Positions 22,844 through 36,440 of a stretch of 64,000 nucleotides of DNA are shown here, piece after piece. The stretch is taken from positions 682,001-746,000 of the forward strand of contig JAXBDG010000006.1 in the NCBI GenBank assembly GCA_036320915.1, given 5' to 3'. Position 1 is the stretch's first letter; each line of letters begins with the position of its first letter. The position numbers and the translations under genes were made by a program. Source of the stretch: Linnemannia elongata (taxonomy: Eukaryota > Mortierellomycota > Mortierellomycetes > Mortierellales > Mortierellaceae). A model generated the notes under the pieces. That model saw nothing but the letters and a program-made list of their open reading frames with translations, was not told the origin of the DNA and made no database searches.

Positions 22844-25800
22844 ATGGCAACCGTTCCACCAGAGTTCCAGGAGACAATAAACGCACTCAACGCCCTCTAC
22901 AACGCCCCTTCAAACTCGGCAAAGAAGGAGGCCAACCGCTGGCTCGAGGACTTTCAGGCCAAGGTACAAACACACACACGCACACCTTTTCTTCAACTAC
23001 TGTTTGCATGACCGTGGTCACGCCACCATGTTCGAAAAACACCGCACACTAATCAACCAAACTATCGTGTAATTCTAACGATGTCACGGATGACTCTTTT
23101 ATTAGCCAGAGGCATGGCAGACTGCCGTCTTGCTCCTGTCGACCGAGACCGTCGGTCTCGAGGCACAGGTCTTTGGCGCCCAGACCATGAGACGCAAGGT
23201 AAATGAGATATGAAAAGAAACCAGAAAAACGAGAATATTACCCAGCACACGCGCCTCCTTATGAGAAAAGAAAATAGCCGTTATGCCCTTGCAGCACTGA
23301 CACTTTTGTATCAACCTGTTTCTCAATGACGGATCTAGATTGTCGATGACTTTCAGGATTTGGATGCAGCATCAAGGGAGCAATTGCATACCTCTCTCCT
23401 GAACATCTCATTTCAACATAGGACCTCGCCAAAGGTCGTCAGGACTCAGCTTTGCCTGTCTCTGGCCGCCCTGGCTTTGCGTATGCTCGAATGGGAGCAG
23501 CCCGTTCGCCATATGATCAACCTTTACGGATCTAACGCGACAGATCTTCCTTATCTCTTGGAGTTTCTCACAGTTCTGCCCGAGGACGTGAACGACAGTC
23601 GATGCCCAAACTTGACGGTAGGCGCTTCAACATTCCCTTTTATCGCTTACTTCACCTAATCACCATCATCAACATCAACATTGCGCCACAAATTTCAATA
23701 CTCCCAAAAAACGTGAAATGGATGGACTATTACAACCGCATTCCTGAGTTGAGCCAGTGTCTTCGATTATCCTGTTTGCTGTGGCGTCTTGACTTGTTGG
23801 AGAAACGAATTACAAAAGAAGACCTGAATCGTCGTCAATGGCACCGCAATTGGAGTCACAATGTCAACGTCGCACTGAACTGATCAGGATACAATACCAT
23901 GCGAACCTCCTTCTCTCCATCACCCTCCCTCCGCTCCGCTGAACGTTGTTGGACGGTGCAGGATGAAGAATATAGAAACCGCGCGGACGAACTTTTGACT
24001 CGAAACGCGAACGAGATTCTCAAGATGCTCGTTCTCTTTATGGAAGGCTCTGGTAAGGAACTTTAACTGACAAACCATGGCTATAACGAATGGTCGGTTG
24101 TGCTGCTTATCTTGAAGATAATCCAGTGGAAACTAATTTGATCGTGATACGTAATTCAATGGTAGGTGGCAACACAAAACTTCAGGAGGCGGTTTTCAAA
24201 TGTTTCCTCTCATGGTTGCGCTCAGGAGACATTGCGACCAGCAGCTTATCCAAGAACCCTCTCTTGGCCTTTTCATTCAAAGCCCTTCAAATGCCCGAGC
24301 TCTTCGACACTGCTGTGGATGTTGTCTGTGAGCTGATCTACCAGACCAAGGATATTGAGGACTCCATGCCTGTCATCGAGGAGATCTACCCCAACTTGCT
24401 GCCCCTGCGTCAGGAGATTGTCCAGAGTTTGGAGGACGACAACGAGGAAAACATTCGCGGATACTGCAAGATTTTTGTCGAGGCTGGAGAGTGTTACTTG
24501 TCGCTGGTGGTCAGGCATACGGACCACTTCAGAGGCATTGTTGAGGGAATCGCAGAGTGCACATCCTTCCACGATCTTGATGTTGTGCCCATGACCTTCC
24601 GTTTCTGGTACCAGCTGGCGGATGAGCTGCGCAAGAACGAGGAGGCCCGACTCAAGTACCAGGATGTCTACGAGAAGTTGGTTGATGTTATGATCAAGCA
24701 TCTGCACTATCCCGATGACATGGATTCGTGGAGCGCCAAGCAGAGGGATGACTTTAAGGATTTCAGACACGTCATGGGCGATGTTCTCAAGGATTGCTGC
24801 CTTATTCTGGGATCCAGGATTCCTTTGGGCAAGGCATACATGAAGATCACCGAGGCCGCCCAGAAGGCACCCCCCAAGTGGCAGGAAGTTGAGGCTCCTC
24901 TGATGGCCTTGCGATCGATGGGAGCCCAGGTCGAACCAGAGGAGAACGAAGTGTTGCCCGAGATCATGAAGCTACTCTCACAACTACCTGACCACCCCAA
25001 AATCAAGTACGCTGCAACCTTGGTGATTGCCCGGTACGGAAACTGGACGGACAAGCACCCCGAGTTCATTGAGTACCAGCTGAAATTTATTTCGTCTGGA
25101 TTCGACAACGAGGATGTTGTCGCTGCCTCTGCTCTCGCCTTGAAGTTGCTCTGCAAAGAGTGCAGCACTGTAAGTGATCCTGTGAAAAATGTGTTGTTGC
25201 GACTATTCCCATGATGTCACTTTCTAACTAACAAACGTTTGACCTACGGCACTATGTTTTATTCTCCGCCCTCTAGCACTTGCTGAACTATCTGAACCAG
25301 CTTCACGGGTTCTTTATGAACGTCACCCAGAAGTTGAAGGGATTGGATCTTTGGGAGGTCACAGAGGCCGTTGCTCACGTTATTGCTGCTGTCCCCAACG
25401 CTGAGCTGGCCCAGGTCTTCCGCATGTTCTGCGCACCCATTGCTCAGCAGCTTGCCACCTTGGCTTCCAAGACTGCTGCCACTCAAGAGGAAGACATTCC
25501 TCTCATCATCGGTAAGAGATCTTCACGACGTCTTTTTTTATTTATTGAGAGGATTCAAATTGTCACTCAACGGTTGGTCCTAATTGTCGAACATACTTCT
25601 TCATCTAGATAACATCACCCAGCTCAAGATCTTTTTTGAGACTGTCAACCCCCAGGTGGCTCCTACAGAGGCGCACCCTTGCATCCCTATTGTTCAGGAG
25701 CTCTGGCCGGTCATGGACAGCTTGGCAGACAGGATTGGAGCTGTAGACGAGGCTTCAAGACCATTGGCGGGATGCTGGCGCTCAATTGTGATCAGCTACA

Positions 25801-26824
25801 GGACTCATTATGCACCTCTCTTGCCTGTGACGATGGCTCGTTTGATCAAGAGCTTCGAGCAGACAGGCTTGGGACAGTACCTCTGGGTCAGCTCCAGAGT
25901 TGTGCGTGAGTTTGGTGAGCAGAACCCAGGCGCTGCTCTTCAGTTCGTCGAGGGTCTCAGCGCCTCAATGTGGCAAATTTTGCAAAAATATGCTGGTCAA
26001 TTTGACGAGATTCCCGATGGTAGGTCATCCCTTCGTGTATTCTCCTTGGAGCTATTGTCTCTCAATGAAATGAGTTATTGAAATGTTTTCTTTCTAACTG
26101 TTGTGATTGACTGTTTCGATCTTACTCTTCAATAGTTGTCGAGGATTACTTCAACTTAGTGTCGGATACGATGGTGGCGTGTCCGCGCGAGTACCTTCAT
26201 AGCACACTATTCCCAATGGTGTTTGAAGCGATGGATGCTTCGCTGACGCTCAAGGAGCAATACTCACTCATTGCAGTCCTTAGACATTGCAGGATTGTAC
26301 TGGACCACTTAAACGACCTTCAGCATCCTCGGGATTCGCCTTCACAGAGCCCTAGCCTTACCGCCAGTGAGGCGGCGATTGTGAAGGGTCAATTTGAGGC
26401 ACACGACGCGTTCGTGGCCAAGCTCGTGCAGGGATTGATCTTTCACTTCCCGCCTGAGGTGCACGGTGATGCCATTGGGCTGATCAAGGCTTTGGCCATG
26501 TTCTGTCCTCAGGAATCTGTTGTCTGGTACGGCAAGGCTGTTTCGGCACTGGAACATGCCACCCCCAACGAGATGCAGAAGACTGTCGCTGACTTTTCAG
26601 CGTAAGTACCCCCTTTGTTTTTGTTCTCTGATGTGTTACGATTGAAATGGTTCACTCAGTATTTCCGTGAACCAGTTTACTAACAATTGTCCTCTTTTTT
26701 TCATTGTTGAAATAGTGCCGCAGCAGATGCAAACTGGAGCAAGGTTCGATCTGCTGTTCATGATTTCACGACGGTGTACAGGCGCAAGAATGTCCTCCCT
26801 CGCAGCCGGAGCAACAAGAAGTGA
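22844..26824 (+). CDS. MTR10: Transportin-3 / Mtr10 nuclear import receptor
   Basis: Nine exons (22844-22963, 23106-23198, 23339-23617, 23962-24052, 24166-25169, 25277-25511, 25609-26019, 26136-26601, 26716-26824) sum to 936 codons and give 935 residues, close to human TNPO3. The N-terminus carries the importin-beta-type start (FQETINALNALYNAP, NRWLEDFQAK, AWQTAVLLL), followed by HEAT-like helical repeats and the characteristic C-terminus DFTTVYRRKNVLPRSRS. It imports SR-type and other RNA-binding proteins through Ran. Intron 3 (23618-23961) is longer than the others and contains an open frame discussed as a finding. An A run of about 20 at 26931-26950 follows the 3' end. Confidence 0.95.
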
Positions 26825-27029
26825 AAATCTCGGCTCTTTTTTTCATAATCTGCCACTACCCTGATCAGTTAGCTCAAAACATCACAACAACACCCCATAC
26901 ATTCGCCCGATAGATGACGAATGATGAATTAAAAAAAAAAAAAAAAAAAACAAAAATAATAGTTAAACCAACTTTTAGGCAAAGTGTTTTTACTCTGCAA
27001 AAGCTGCTAACGGGCGGCCTTCCGTTTTT

Positions 27030-28734
27030 TTAGTGCGCCGCCTCTGATGATGCTGTTGTTGCTTGTGTTGCGTTTGGGTGTTCTACAGACTTGTTGCTGT
27101 GGCTGTTGCTGGCTTGCTCTGAGAGGTATTGGCGAATAAATGTAGAACTGATCTTGAGGCTGACTTCGTCAACCTGGGTTTCTGTTGGCGAGATGACATT
27201 GATGACCTCAATTGTCAATGGTGGCAAATTCCTATTCCTGCGCTCTTGGTTCACTATTTTGTCGAGGTAAGAGAAAATGACGGAGAGAATTAGCAACCTG
27301 TAAAGTGTGAATTGGACAGGGACACAAGTTTGAATGTAAGAGTCGATCGGACACCTACCCATTCCACCTCCTTTGAGAGTCTCCTTGGAGACCATGAGCG
27401 CCTCTAGTTTGTCATCCGTGATAGTTGGTCCGTACATATCACTGATCGGGACCACCTATCAAAAAAAATTGTGAACCATGTCACGGAAAAAACAATAGGA
27501 GGCTGTTAATATCCACAGCTACATAAACATTCAACCAGATCGACCATCTCCTATATTCCGGCGTGCTTGTTTATATACCTCGTAGACGAGACCGCGCTTA
27601 AAGATTCTAAGAAACCGTTCTACAGCTTCGATTCTCTTGTCCAATGGCTCCATGAATTCTTTGAACTTCTTCGTCTTCAACATCGCGTCGTCTAACATGG
27701 AAGAGATATTAGGTTAGGTTTTTCCTTTTTGTCACTTGTCCGACGGGGATAAAGTATTCTCCCACAGCTTTTTCCTCACCCCATCAAAAAAGAAAAAAAA
27801 AAAATGTGTGTACTCTTAGCCCCGTCTCCGAGGCCTTCATGTACCAAACATTCCTTTAAAGTCCACTCACCAGTAACGCCACAGACGACACGATGGCTAG
27901 AAATCCAAGCTGTCATGGACAATAAGATCTTATGGCCTGCATGGAGGTGATCGAACGTGCCTCCCAAGGCTACATCGCCATATTGCCCCTCTTGGACTTT
28001 GGTATGTGGTACGGCCGAGTCAATTGCGTCTACGAGCGGGGTGTGAGTCTCGCATGTCGCGTGGGCTTTTGCCTCATCCAATGCCTGGATCGCGAGCTCC
28101 TTTGCCCCATTCTGGAGGCGTCTCTCGTTCAGCTTTTCCAGTTCCTTGATCACTATTTTTTTTTAGTGGAATGGGGGAGGAAAATCTGTTCATGAGTACG
28201 TATGATCGGATATAGAAAGGATACCAGCCAGTAAACGATCACCGTTTCGCCATAGGACACAAAACAACAAGCACATAAACATATCTAAGCTCACTTACCT
28301 GGAGGCAAGCCCAAGAAGACATTAAACAGGATCTCATCCCCAACACCCCCCGCACCAACATCATACCCGCAACTCTCCCGGATCACAATATCCAGTTCTG
28401 CAAGCGGACGCTCTAACGCTACTGCTTGCTTCGTGAAACTGACATAAAGTGCCGAAAGAACTTTCTGGACACTATGGAACGACGCTCCTGCTGTCGCACA
28501 TCCATTAGTAGTGGCGTTGCTGCTGTTGGGAGTGAGAGTGTGGGCTGGGTTTTCGACAGAGACAACGATAGTTAGGCGGTCAACGAGTCCGAGGGCTTGA
28601 TGGATGGAACTGCAGGTGTCTCCGAGGGGAGCGTCAAAGTCTGGGATGACGATGAGTAGCAGGCCATGCTGTGAGGATGATGCCAATGTTGCTTTATGGT
28701 TATGAGTGTTGTTGATGTTGGACTCCATTGCCAT
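27030..28734 (-). CDS. CAB4: Pantetheine-phosphate adenylyltransferase (Cab4 type)
   Basis: Transfers AMP to 4'-phosphopantetheine to make dephospho-CoA, the penultimate step of CoA synthesis. Five exons (28734-28299, 28152-27871, 27691-27579, 27455-27359, 27253-27030) sum to 384 codons and give 383 residues. The nucleotidyltransferase motif GGTFDHLHAGH lies at about residue 210 and the late ISSTFIR motif (family ISSTxIR) is in the last exon. The N-terminal 200 residues are a poorly conserved eukaryotic extension. No dephospho-CoA kinase domain follows, so unlike animal COASY it is monofunctional. The start is at MAMES; a second Met two codons in is equally possible. Confidence 0.93.
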
Positions 28735-29621
28735 GTCTTGTCCTTTTAGAATGGATGCGTGTGTATGTTGAAAGGGAAAAGAAGATAGAAAAAGGACAAG
28801 AAAACGAAATAAGGGCGAGGTGTGAAAAGTAAGACATAAGTCGTCCGTCCGGGTCAATTATCGCGTCAGTTTTGACGCATGGCACGTCGAATTTTTTATC
28901 TTTTTTTGTCCTTCGGTCCGGACAAACAGAACACAAGGAAAGAGGCACTTTAGCATGGGCATGTGTATACCATTTTTATTATCATTCGCGTGCAATTGCA
29001 ACCATCTCCACGTCTAGATAGCAGCTCACTTCTGTTATCCACGACTAATACCATACCATCGTTCCCACACTTCAAAAACACACGCACAACAAACTCGGTC
29101 AAGACATAAACAATTGATCGAGCCGACGCAGGAATATCCTTAACCCAAGAACACGGCGCTCACTCCTTCAATGAGTGTTGTAGTAGAAAAGAACCAATGT
29201 TAGCTTCATTAACGCGCATGTCATATCCCTCAACTTGCACCTCTTCTTGTTGGTCTTCCAAGGTCGCGCATGCAAACAAAATGGAAGAATAAGAAGAAAA
29301 CGTTAATGTGCACCGCAGCCCTTATAAAACTTCTCTGCAAAAAAAATGTAGCTACTCCCCTGAGTCCCGTGTTTCAAAAATCCGTCGGCTGTGAGGAAGT
29401 AGGGAGCTGCGCTAAAAGCACCATGTATTGAATAGGAACAACGAATGTCAATTGTATTTGTGCATAGCGCGCGTAATAAAATGTTGTAGTTTTGTTTTCT
29501 GTAAAGGATGATGGGTTATTTGGTTTGTGTGTTTTGTGTTTGTGTTTTGTTTTGTCGCGAGTCGGATATTTGGCAAACGAAGGGTACTCAACGAAAAACA
29601 AACGGACGAAGCTTCGGTACA
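28735..29621. other. Intergenic region between CAB4 and the KHDC4-like gene
   Basis: 887 bp holding the CAB4 promoter and the KHDC4-like 3' region. Short ORFs only; no conserved coding or RNA gene seen. Confidence 0.5.
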
Positions 29622-32052
29622 TCACGCGGATGCCTCAGACTGAGGAGGAGGGGGCTGGGAATCCGACGAGGAAGGGGCGCCAGGAGGTGGTGGAGGTGGA
29701 TCCGATGCTGACTCTCCTCCTGCGGTTCCTGGTGCTGCTGGTGCTGCTGGTGCTGCTGGTGCAAAAGCTCCTGCCGCCTCTGAACCTGGAGGCGCTGTGG
29801 CGGCGTAGGCATAACCATAATATGCCAGGGCCGGGTCAGTGGAGACTGGTGCCGCCGCTGAAGATCCTGCTGCGCCCTGCTGTCCTTGCTCCGCCCCGGG
29901 TTGTGCGTACGCCTGCTGGTAGTACTGTCCGTATTGCTGGTAGTACTGCTGTTGCTGCTGGTAGTAGTACTGGTTGTAAGCCTCGTATTGGTCGTAGGTG
30001 TAGGCCTGGGCCGCGGCAGGGGCTCCAGCTGCAGATGCCGAGGCAGCAGCTTCCGATGTTGCGACAGCGCCTGCCTCGGATGCTGCAGAAGTAGCTGCAG
30101 CGGCTCCCGAATTAGGGGGAGAAGTCATGGGATCTGCTGGAGGCGCTGGTCCAGACGGAAGAGGTGGCGGGGGTCCTGGTGGCAATGGTGGGTTCACAGG
30201 AGCTGCCATGCCATGAGGTGGTGGAGGTCCCGAGTGGTATTGCTGGTTATATCCATATTGGTGATGAGGCTGAGTCGCCAGGTGCTGCTGTTGCCGATGG
30301 TGATCATACTGGCGATCGTACGAATGACGATCATACTGGCGATCATAAGGCGGGCGATCGTATGGCTGACGTTGGTGGCGCCCATCGTCATACCGACGAT
30401 CCCGATCGTAGTGTTCACGAGGTCTGTGATAGCTGTCCCCATTACCATGGTAACTCTATACAACAAGTATGATATCGGGTTAATATGTCAGCTCAAAGCG
30501 TTCTAAAAAATAACAATCGAAACGAGAAACACTTACAGGGCGGCCGCCGTAATCCCTCCTGCCACGGTCTCCATAGGGCTCATAAGGCGCGGGAGGTCTA
30601 CTCTTCATCCGTTCATATTCTGCCCTAACGGTCTCAACAAGATCCTTGCAAAGTCGCTCAGCCTCATCTACTTCTTCCTGAGTGTTTCCACTATTTGAAA
30701 AATAACATACGTTTGGTTAGTAACCTGCACTGAATAACTAAAATGCACCTTGAGATAACTTCTCGTTCAAATATCAAAGACTTCTTGACTTACAGAATAC
30801 TGATGTAGAGGGGTTCCTCTGCTTCTCTGCCAGTCTCAACTTCCAAGAACCCTGAACCCTGTCCCTTCAGCTTGACACGCGTCCTCGTTTCGTTTTGGAC
30901 GTGTTTGACATACTGGCCTCCAGGTCCAACAATTTTGGCCCTGACATTGAATGTTCTCTCCGAGTCCATGTTGATTTCGACCCGAGTCTGGAAAGGGAAA
31001 GGCTGGTGATGCCTCTGCAAACAAAAAGGAAAAAGCGAAAATAAATGAGTATAGGTAGCATTCTTTGAAGTCTCGCCGAATCACAAAACGCTTCGTTAAC
31101 AGCTATCAAAACTCAGCTAAAACTTACAGGTGGTGGTCCTCCTGGCATCCTGGATGGTGGGGCAAACGAATCCCGCTGAGGCGGCAAGGAAGCTGGATTC
31201 TCTGCCTCGTTTATGAGCTCGTCGATCTTTTGAAGAGCCAAGTCCAGTGCCTCCTGTGTCAATGCAGTCACATGTAAGTAGAGTGGTGGATCCTTTTCCG
31301 TCGCCATGCTCCGATCGGGGTAGTACTTCCCGCGCGTCGTCACATCAGCAGTTGTATCTCGTTGAATCTGATTAAATAGTAAATGTCAAGATCAAAGGTA
31401 AGTTGTTATTAGTGCTCTAATAGACATGGCATTGGCTTGACATCTGCAGCAGAGAAACCTCTATAGGTATTGGAGTAATACCTGGGTCTGGACAGATCCC
31501 TTGGTAAGGATATAGCGGTGCTTGACATCATTAATATCGATATCCTTGAAGAACTCGTCTCTTTCTCTGTTAGCGCCAGGGGCTGGGCGACCAGCAGCAG
31601 ATGACTCGTCAGATCCAGCAGCAGTCGGAGCTGCAGGAGCAGGTGCTCCACTGCTGTTGAGGTCGGGGGTTGTAGAGGCAGGTGCCTGACCCTTTGCTAC
31701 CAACATGGCATTAAGCTTTGCAGCGGCGATCGCTGCTGCAGCTGCAGCAGCATTTGCTGGCGACTGATCTGCGCCATCAATAGCGGTATCCTGTGCTCCT
31801 GAAGGAGTCTCTGTACCGTTGCTCTGACCGCTCTCTTCGACCAATGCCCTCTTGGCATCCACTGCAGCTGCGTCGTTTTCCTCGCCTTGAGTGTCCCACT
31901 TGCGCTTCCTTCTGTGGAAAATAAAAATAAAAAGGATAAGATATTAGGTTGTAGACGCTTTCTGTCGAGTGACCATCACATTTTTTTTCCTCACTGAAAG
32001 TGATCCGTTGTCACATGATGAATCTCGTACTGTACCTTGGCTCGTCCGACAT
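29622..32052 (-). CDS. KH domain protein of the KHDC4 (BLOM7) family
   Basis: Six exons (32052-32036, 31911-31482, 31367-31128, 31014-30794, 30690-30537, 30455-29622) sum to 632 codons and give 631 residues. The start MSDEPRRKRKWD carries the basic motif typical of the family; the first exon is only 17 nt. An Ala-rich segment (AAIAAAKLNAMLVAKG) precedes a first KH-like region (YILTKGSVQTQ…VTTRGKYYPD…PLYLHV). A second KH follows (FNVRAKIVGPGGQYVKHVQ…TRVKLKGQGSGF…EPLYISI). The C-terminal 280 residues are low complexity: Arg/Tyr/Asp repeats such as YDRQYDR, proline stretches, and a Tyr/Gln-rich prion-like tract. The family acts in pre-mRNA splice-site choice. MGM101 lies just upstream on the same strand. 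Confidence 0.88.
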
Positions 32053-32206
32053 GGTGATGTATGTTAAAGTGTGAAGAGGATGGAGAGAAGGTGTGCCTTT
32101 TTTCAATGATTCCACAACCTGAGGGCAAAGTAGATCAGCTCTTCATGTAGCATATGCGATGTTTCAATTCTAATACGACATTTTATTGTACACTTCAAGT
32201 TCTTGG

Positions 32207-33674
<1,468 letters not shown>

Positions 33675-34167
33675 ATTGAGGAAGGGCTAGTCACGAATGT
33701 GAGCACACACGCAGACAAAGTTAGTTGTAGTCTAAGGCGTGGAAGTTGAGTACATTCACAACAAAAAACAAGCGATTGTCGTGGTGTCATTCAGCTGTTG
33801 CTATTGTAGTTGTTGTTGTTGTTGTTGACTATGCTATTTACCTGAGCGAGCAGCATGGTTCTGTTTGCAGTCATGGAAGGCAGCATGTTGGGATTCCTCT
33901 GTTGATGGGAAGGAGGAAGGAGGCAGGAGGGAGGAAGAAAAACAGGTCGCGCACAAAGGGTCCGCAAAAATATTTACTTTTTTGTTCCCAAGGGACTGCT
34001 TCTAACCCCTACTGCGCTCGAGCCGCCCTTGTTTTTTCTAGGGCGAATAAAAAACACGTCCAACCTTACAATGATCCAACACAAACTGATACAAACGCGA
34101 AAAGAAAAAAAAAAACCAAAGTTTATTTAGGCTCCTCTCATTTGCTTCCTGTTCCTAGTCACAACGT
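33675..34167. promoter_or_regulatory. MGM101 upstream region
   Basis: 493 bp with a (TTG)n microsatellite at about 33808-33828 and a GGAGGAAG-rich stretch at 33907-33940. No gene is supported. Confidence 0.45.
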
Positions 34168-34386
34168 TTAGTACCCCTTCATGTGAGAGTCGCAGGTGCC
34201 ATAGTAGCAGGAGATACGCTTGGCAAGCACTTGTTCCTGTCCTGTTGGCGCTGACTGTATATCGGCGCCGACGGGTGATACGGCAACTGGAGCTGAATGG
34301 ACCACGGAAAGGACCTGAAAGACCAAGACAACAACGATGACGAAAAAGTAGAAGACACTTGGGGCGAAGAAATGACGTCTGGTCAT
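34168..34386 (-). CDS. Secreted prepropeptide with one Kex2-type site and a C-terminal cyclic-peptide motif
   Basis: 72 residues from the ATG at 34386. It begins MTRRHFF with a strongly hydrophobic core (FYFFVIVVVLVFQVLSVV) and a good signal-peptidase site (VHS-AP). A Pro/Val/Gln-rich 25-residue pro-segment follows, ending LAKR, a classic Kex2 dibasic site. The last 15 residues, ISCYYGTCDSHMKGY, contain the only two cysteines of the mature part, spaced C-x4-C, so a six-residue disulfide ring is possible. TATAAA on the minus strand at 34615-34610 would place transcription about 190 bp upstream. The frame stays open to an ATG at 34572, but starting there would bury the signal peptide. I recognise no family; a pheromone-like, signalling or defence peptide are all possible. 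Confidence 0.6.
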   Translation of the reverse strand: MTRRHFFAPSVFYFFVIVVVLVFQVLSVVHSAPVAVSPVGADIQSAPTGQEQVLAKRISCYYGTCDSHMKGY

Positions 34387-36440
34387 TGTAAAGGTATGTG
34401 TTTGGTTGATATAGTTGCGTGTGGGAACAAGATCGATGTGCCTCGTCGAAATAAATTGAAAGTCTGGTTGCTGTGTTGCAATGGTCGGATTGACTAGAGG
34501 ATAGGAGGACGAGTAATTTGCTGTAAGGCTTTGGTAATGACGCTGTGGTTCAAAGTGAGAGATAAAAAACAAGAGGAAGAAAATGTGTGTTGAAGAAAAT
34601 TGACTTCTCTTTATACAAGCCGACTATAAGGGGGCTGTTGTTTATGTTTGAGAGTTTTAAAAAAAGAAGACTCAGAGCCACGAAAGACGAGATGAGAATA
34701 GAAGGAGAATAATCAAAGGAACCAACAAAACAAAGGGAAAACCGGACAGGCACCGATCCGACTCCTTTTTTCCCAAGGAGACTGACTCCAACACTATCGA
34801 TATCGATCGATTGGATATGGCTAAATCAGAACACAATAAAAAGTCGGTGTGGACGTGAAAGAAGAGCAAATTGCGCTCGCGCGCAGTAAAAAAAAGAAGG
34901 GGCACTGAAACCGAAGTAGGATACTATCAAGATCACCGGCGACATCTCGTCCACTTCAAGCAAGCAGGTTTCTTGGTGATGCAGATCATGCACGCAAACA
35001 ACAAAAAAGAAGTGTCTCTCCTGTTCCTCTCTACTTTCATCTTTTTTCGTCTTGTTCTTCTGGGGTGACCTAGATACACAAAGAGGGTCTCATGCAACCT
35101 TGTTCTCTCCTATCCTTGCGACAAAGACGTCCTGCGTTGGGTCCATAGGATCATACATTCATCTCGTCTTTTCTTGCCGTACCTTATGCAATCATCTTGT
35201 TTTGCGGTTTTGGCTTTGTTTTGTTCATATGCGCATCGGCTATTTATTTTATGAGAATACCTCCTGTATTGTCAGTCCAGGCAACACCAATGGGTCTATG
35301 CAATATGTCTGCCTTCTCAAAAAACCGTTCTTTTATTCTAGAGCCTCGATCGGTGTAATTCTTCGTGGGTTCTTCTAATATATCCATTATACGAAGTCCA
35401 TGCCTTTTGTTGTGCAAGATAGATAAAAGGATTCAAGGAGGTATAGCGACGAAACTTTTGCATACAAAATACCAGGCAGTTTCCTTGTACTCTGGTTGAC
35501 TTATTGAAACCGCAGAGAATATATATCTGAAAAACAAAAATAGCATCAAGGAGGCTTTCATTCTTGAAGCGAAGAAGCAACGCTCTTGAGATCGTGATAC
35601 CTGTACGTAGATCTCCTACGCTCTCTTAATATGAGGAGACAAAAACAGCAACATTCATCAAATGCACACCTATTCTAACGTGGAAGAACCAAAGTCTTTC
35701 ACAGCGTCTCTCTCAGTACTAAAAAAATTGGGTTTTGACATTTGGTTATGTTCAACCCAAGGATTGAACCCGGAAGAAACGTCTCAGTCGCACAAGTAAC
35801 CTGCCAATCAAATCAAAATCAAAAATCAAAATCAGAAATCCAACCAACCAACAAAAAAAAATCAATCAGTCCCTTATATCTTCAAGTGTGCAACAGTGCA
35901 ATAGTGTGTGAGTGTACCGCCCACCAATTGGCTTTGGCTTGGTTTTTCTGTTCCTTCTCTCCTGTTCTTTTTTCTTTAGCTAACTACTTTAGCTAACTAC
36001 TTTAGTTACAACACGACTAAGAAGCGAGTGCACGAGATAGCAATAGCGAGTGGCCGTCAAAAACCGCCCCCAGTGCCAGTTATTTGGCGTTGTCCATCTG
36101 ATTGTCCATATGATGAAAAGCATGTCCGTGGGGTTTCTTCTATCGGCAACACCTTAGCCAGGTTTCCCTAGCACGCACTTGACTATCAGATTGCACATGG
36201 TGAAATGGTGAAATTTAAATCTAAACCCTTGATCAAAATCAAGGCAGCACAAACAAAAGATGCACTACATATGCCGCCAAGCTTCTCAAATGTCGAGTCT
36301 TCCTTGGCCTTCCAATTGGATCAACCGACAAATGTGTCCAAGACACCCGTCTACTCGGGATCGTCCCGTCCACTATCCTCAAGGTCGCGCCATCCATCAC
36401 CATCCACCGCCCCGGCGAACAGACAAAGCACAGCTTACAA
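34387..36440. other. Region without a supported gene
   Basis: About 2 kb with only short, unconvincing ORFs. It holds an AATCAAA-type short repeat at about 35812-35845 and 2.5 copies of a 13-bp unit (TTTAGCTAACTAC) at 35975-36008. A minus-strand tRNA T-arm-like hairpin (B-box match GGTTCAATCC) sits at about 35750-35772, but no cloverleaf could be completed. Confidence 0.5.
34610..34615 (-). promoter_or_regulatory. TATA box of the prepropeptide gene
   Basis: TATAAA on the minus strand, 224 bp upstream of the chosen ATG. Confidence 0.4.

Noticed and set aside
29492..30506. Plus-strand ORFs of 200 codons opposite the KHDC4-like gene
   Set aside because: Antisense shadows of the Ala/Gln/Pro-rich C-terminal exon, whose minus-strand frame is continuous with conserved KH exons.
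35742..35775. tRNA-like T arm (CCGGGTTCAATCCTTGG on the minus strand)
   Set aside because: The B box is perfect but no acceptor, D arm or anticodon arm could be folded around it; at most a tRNA fossil.
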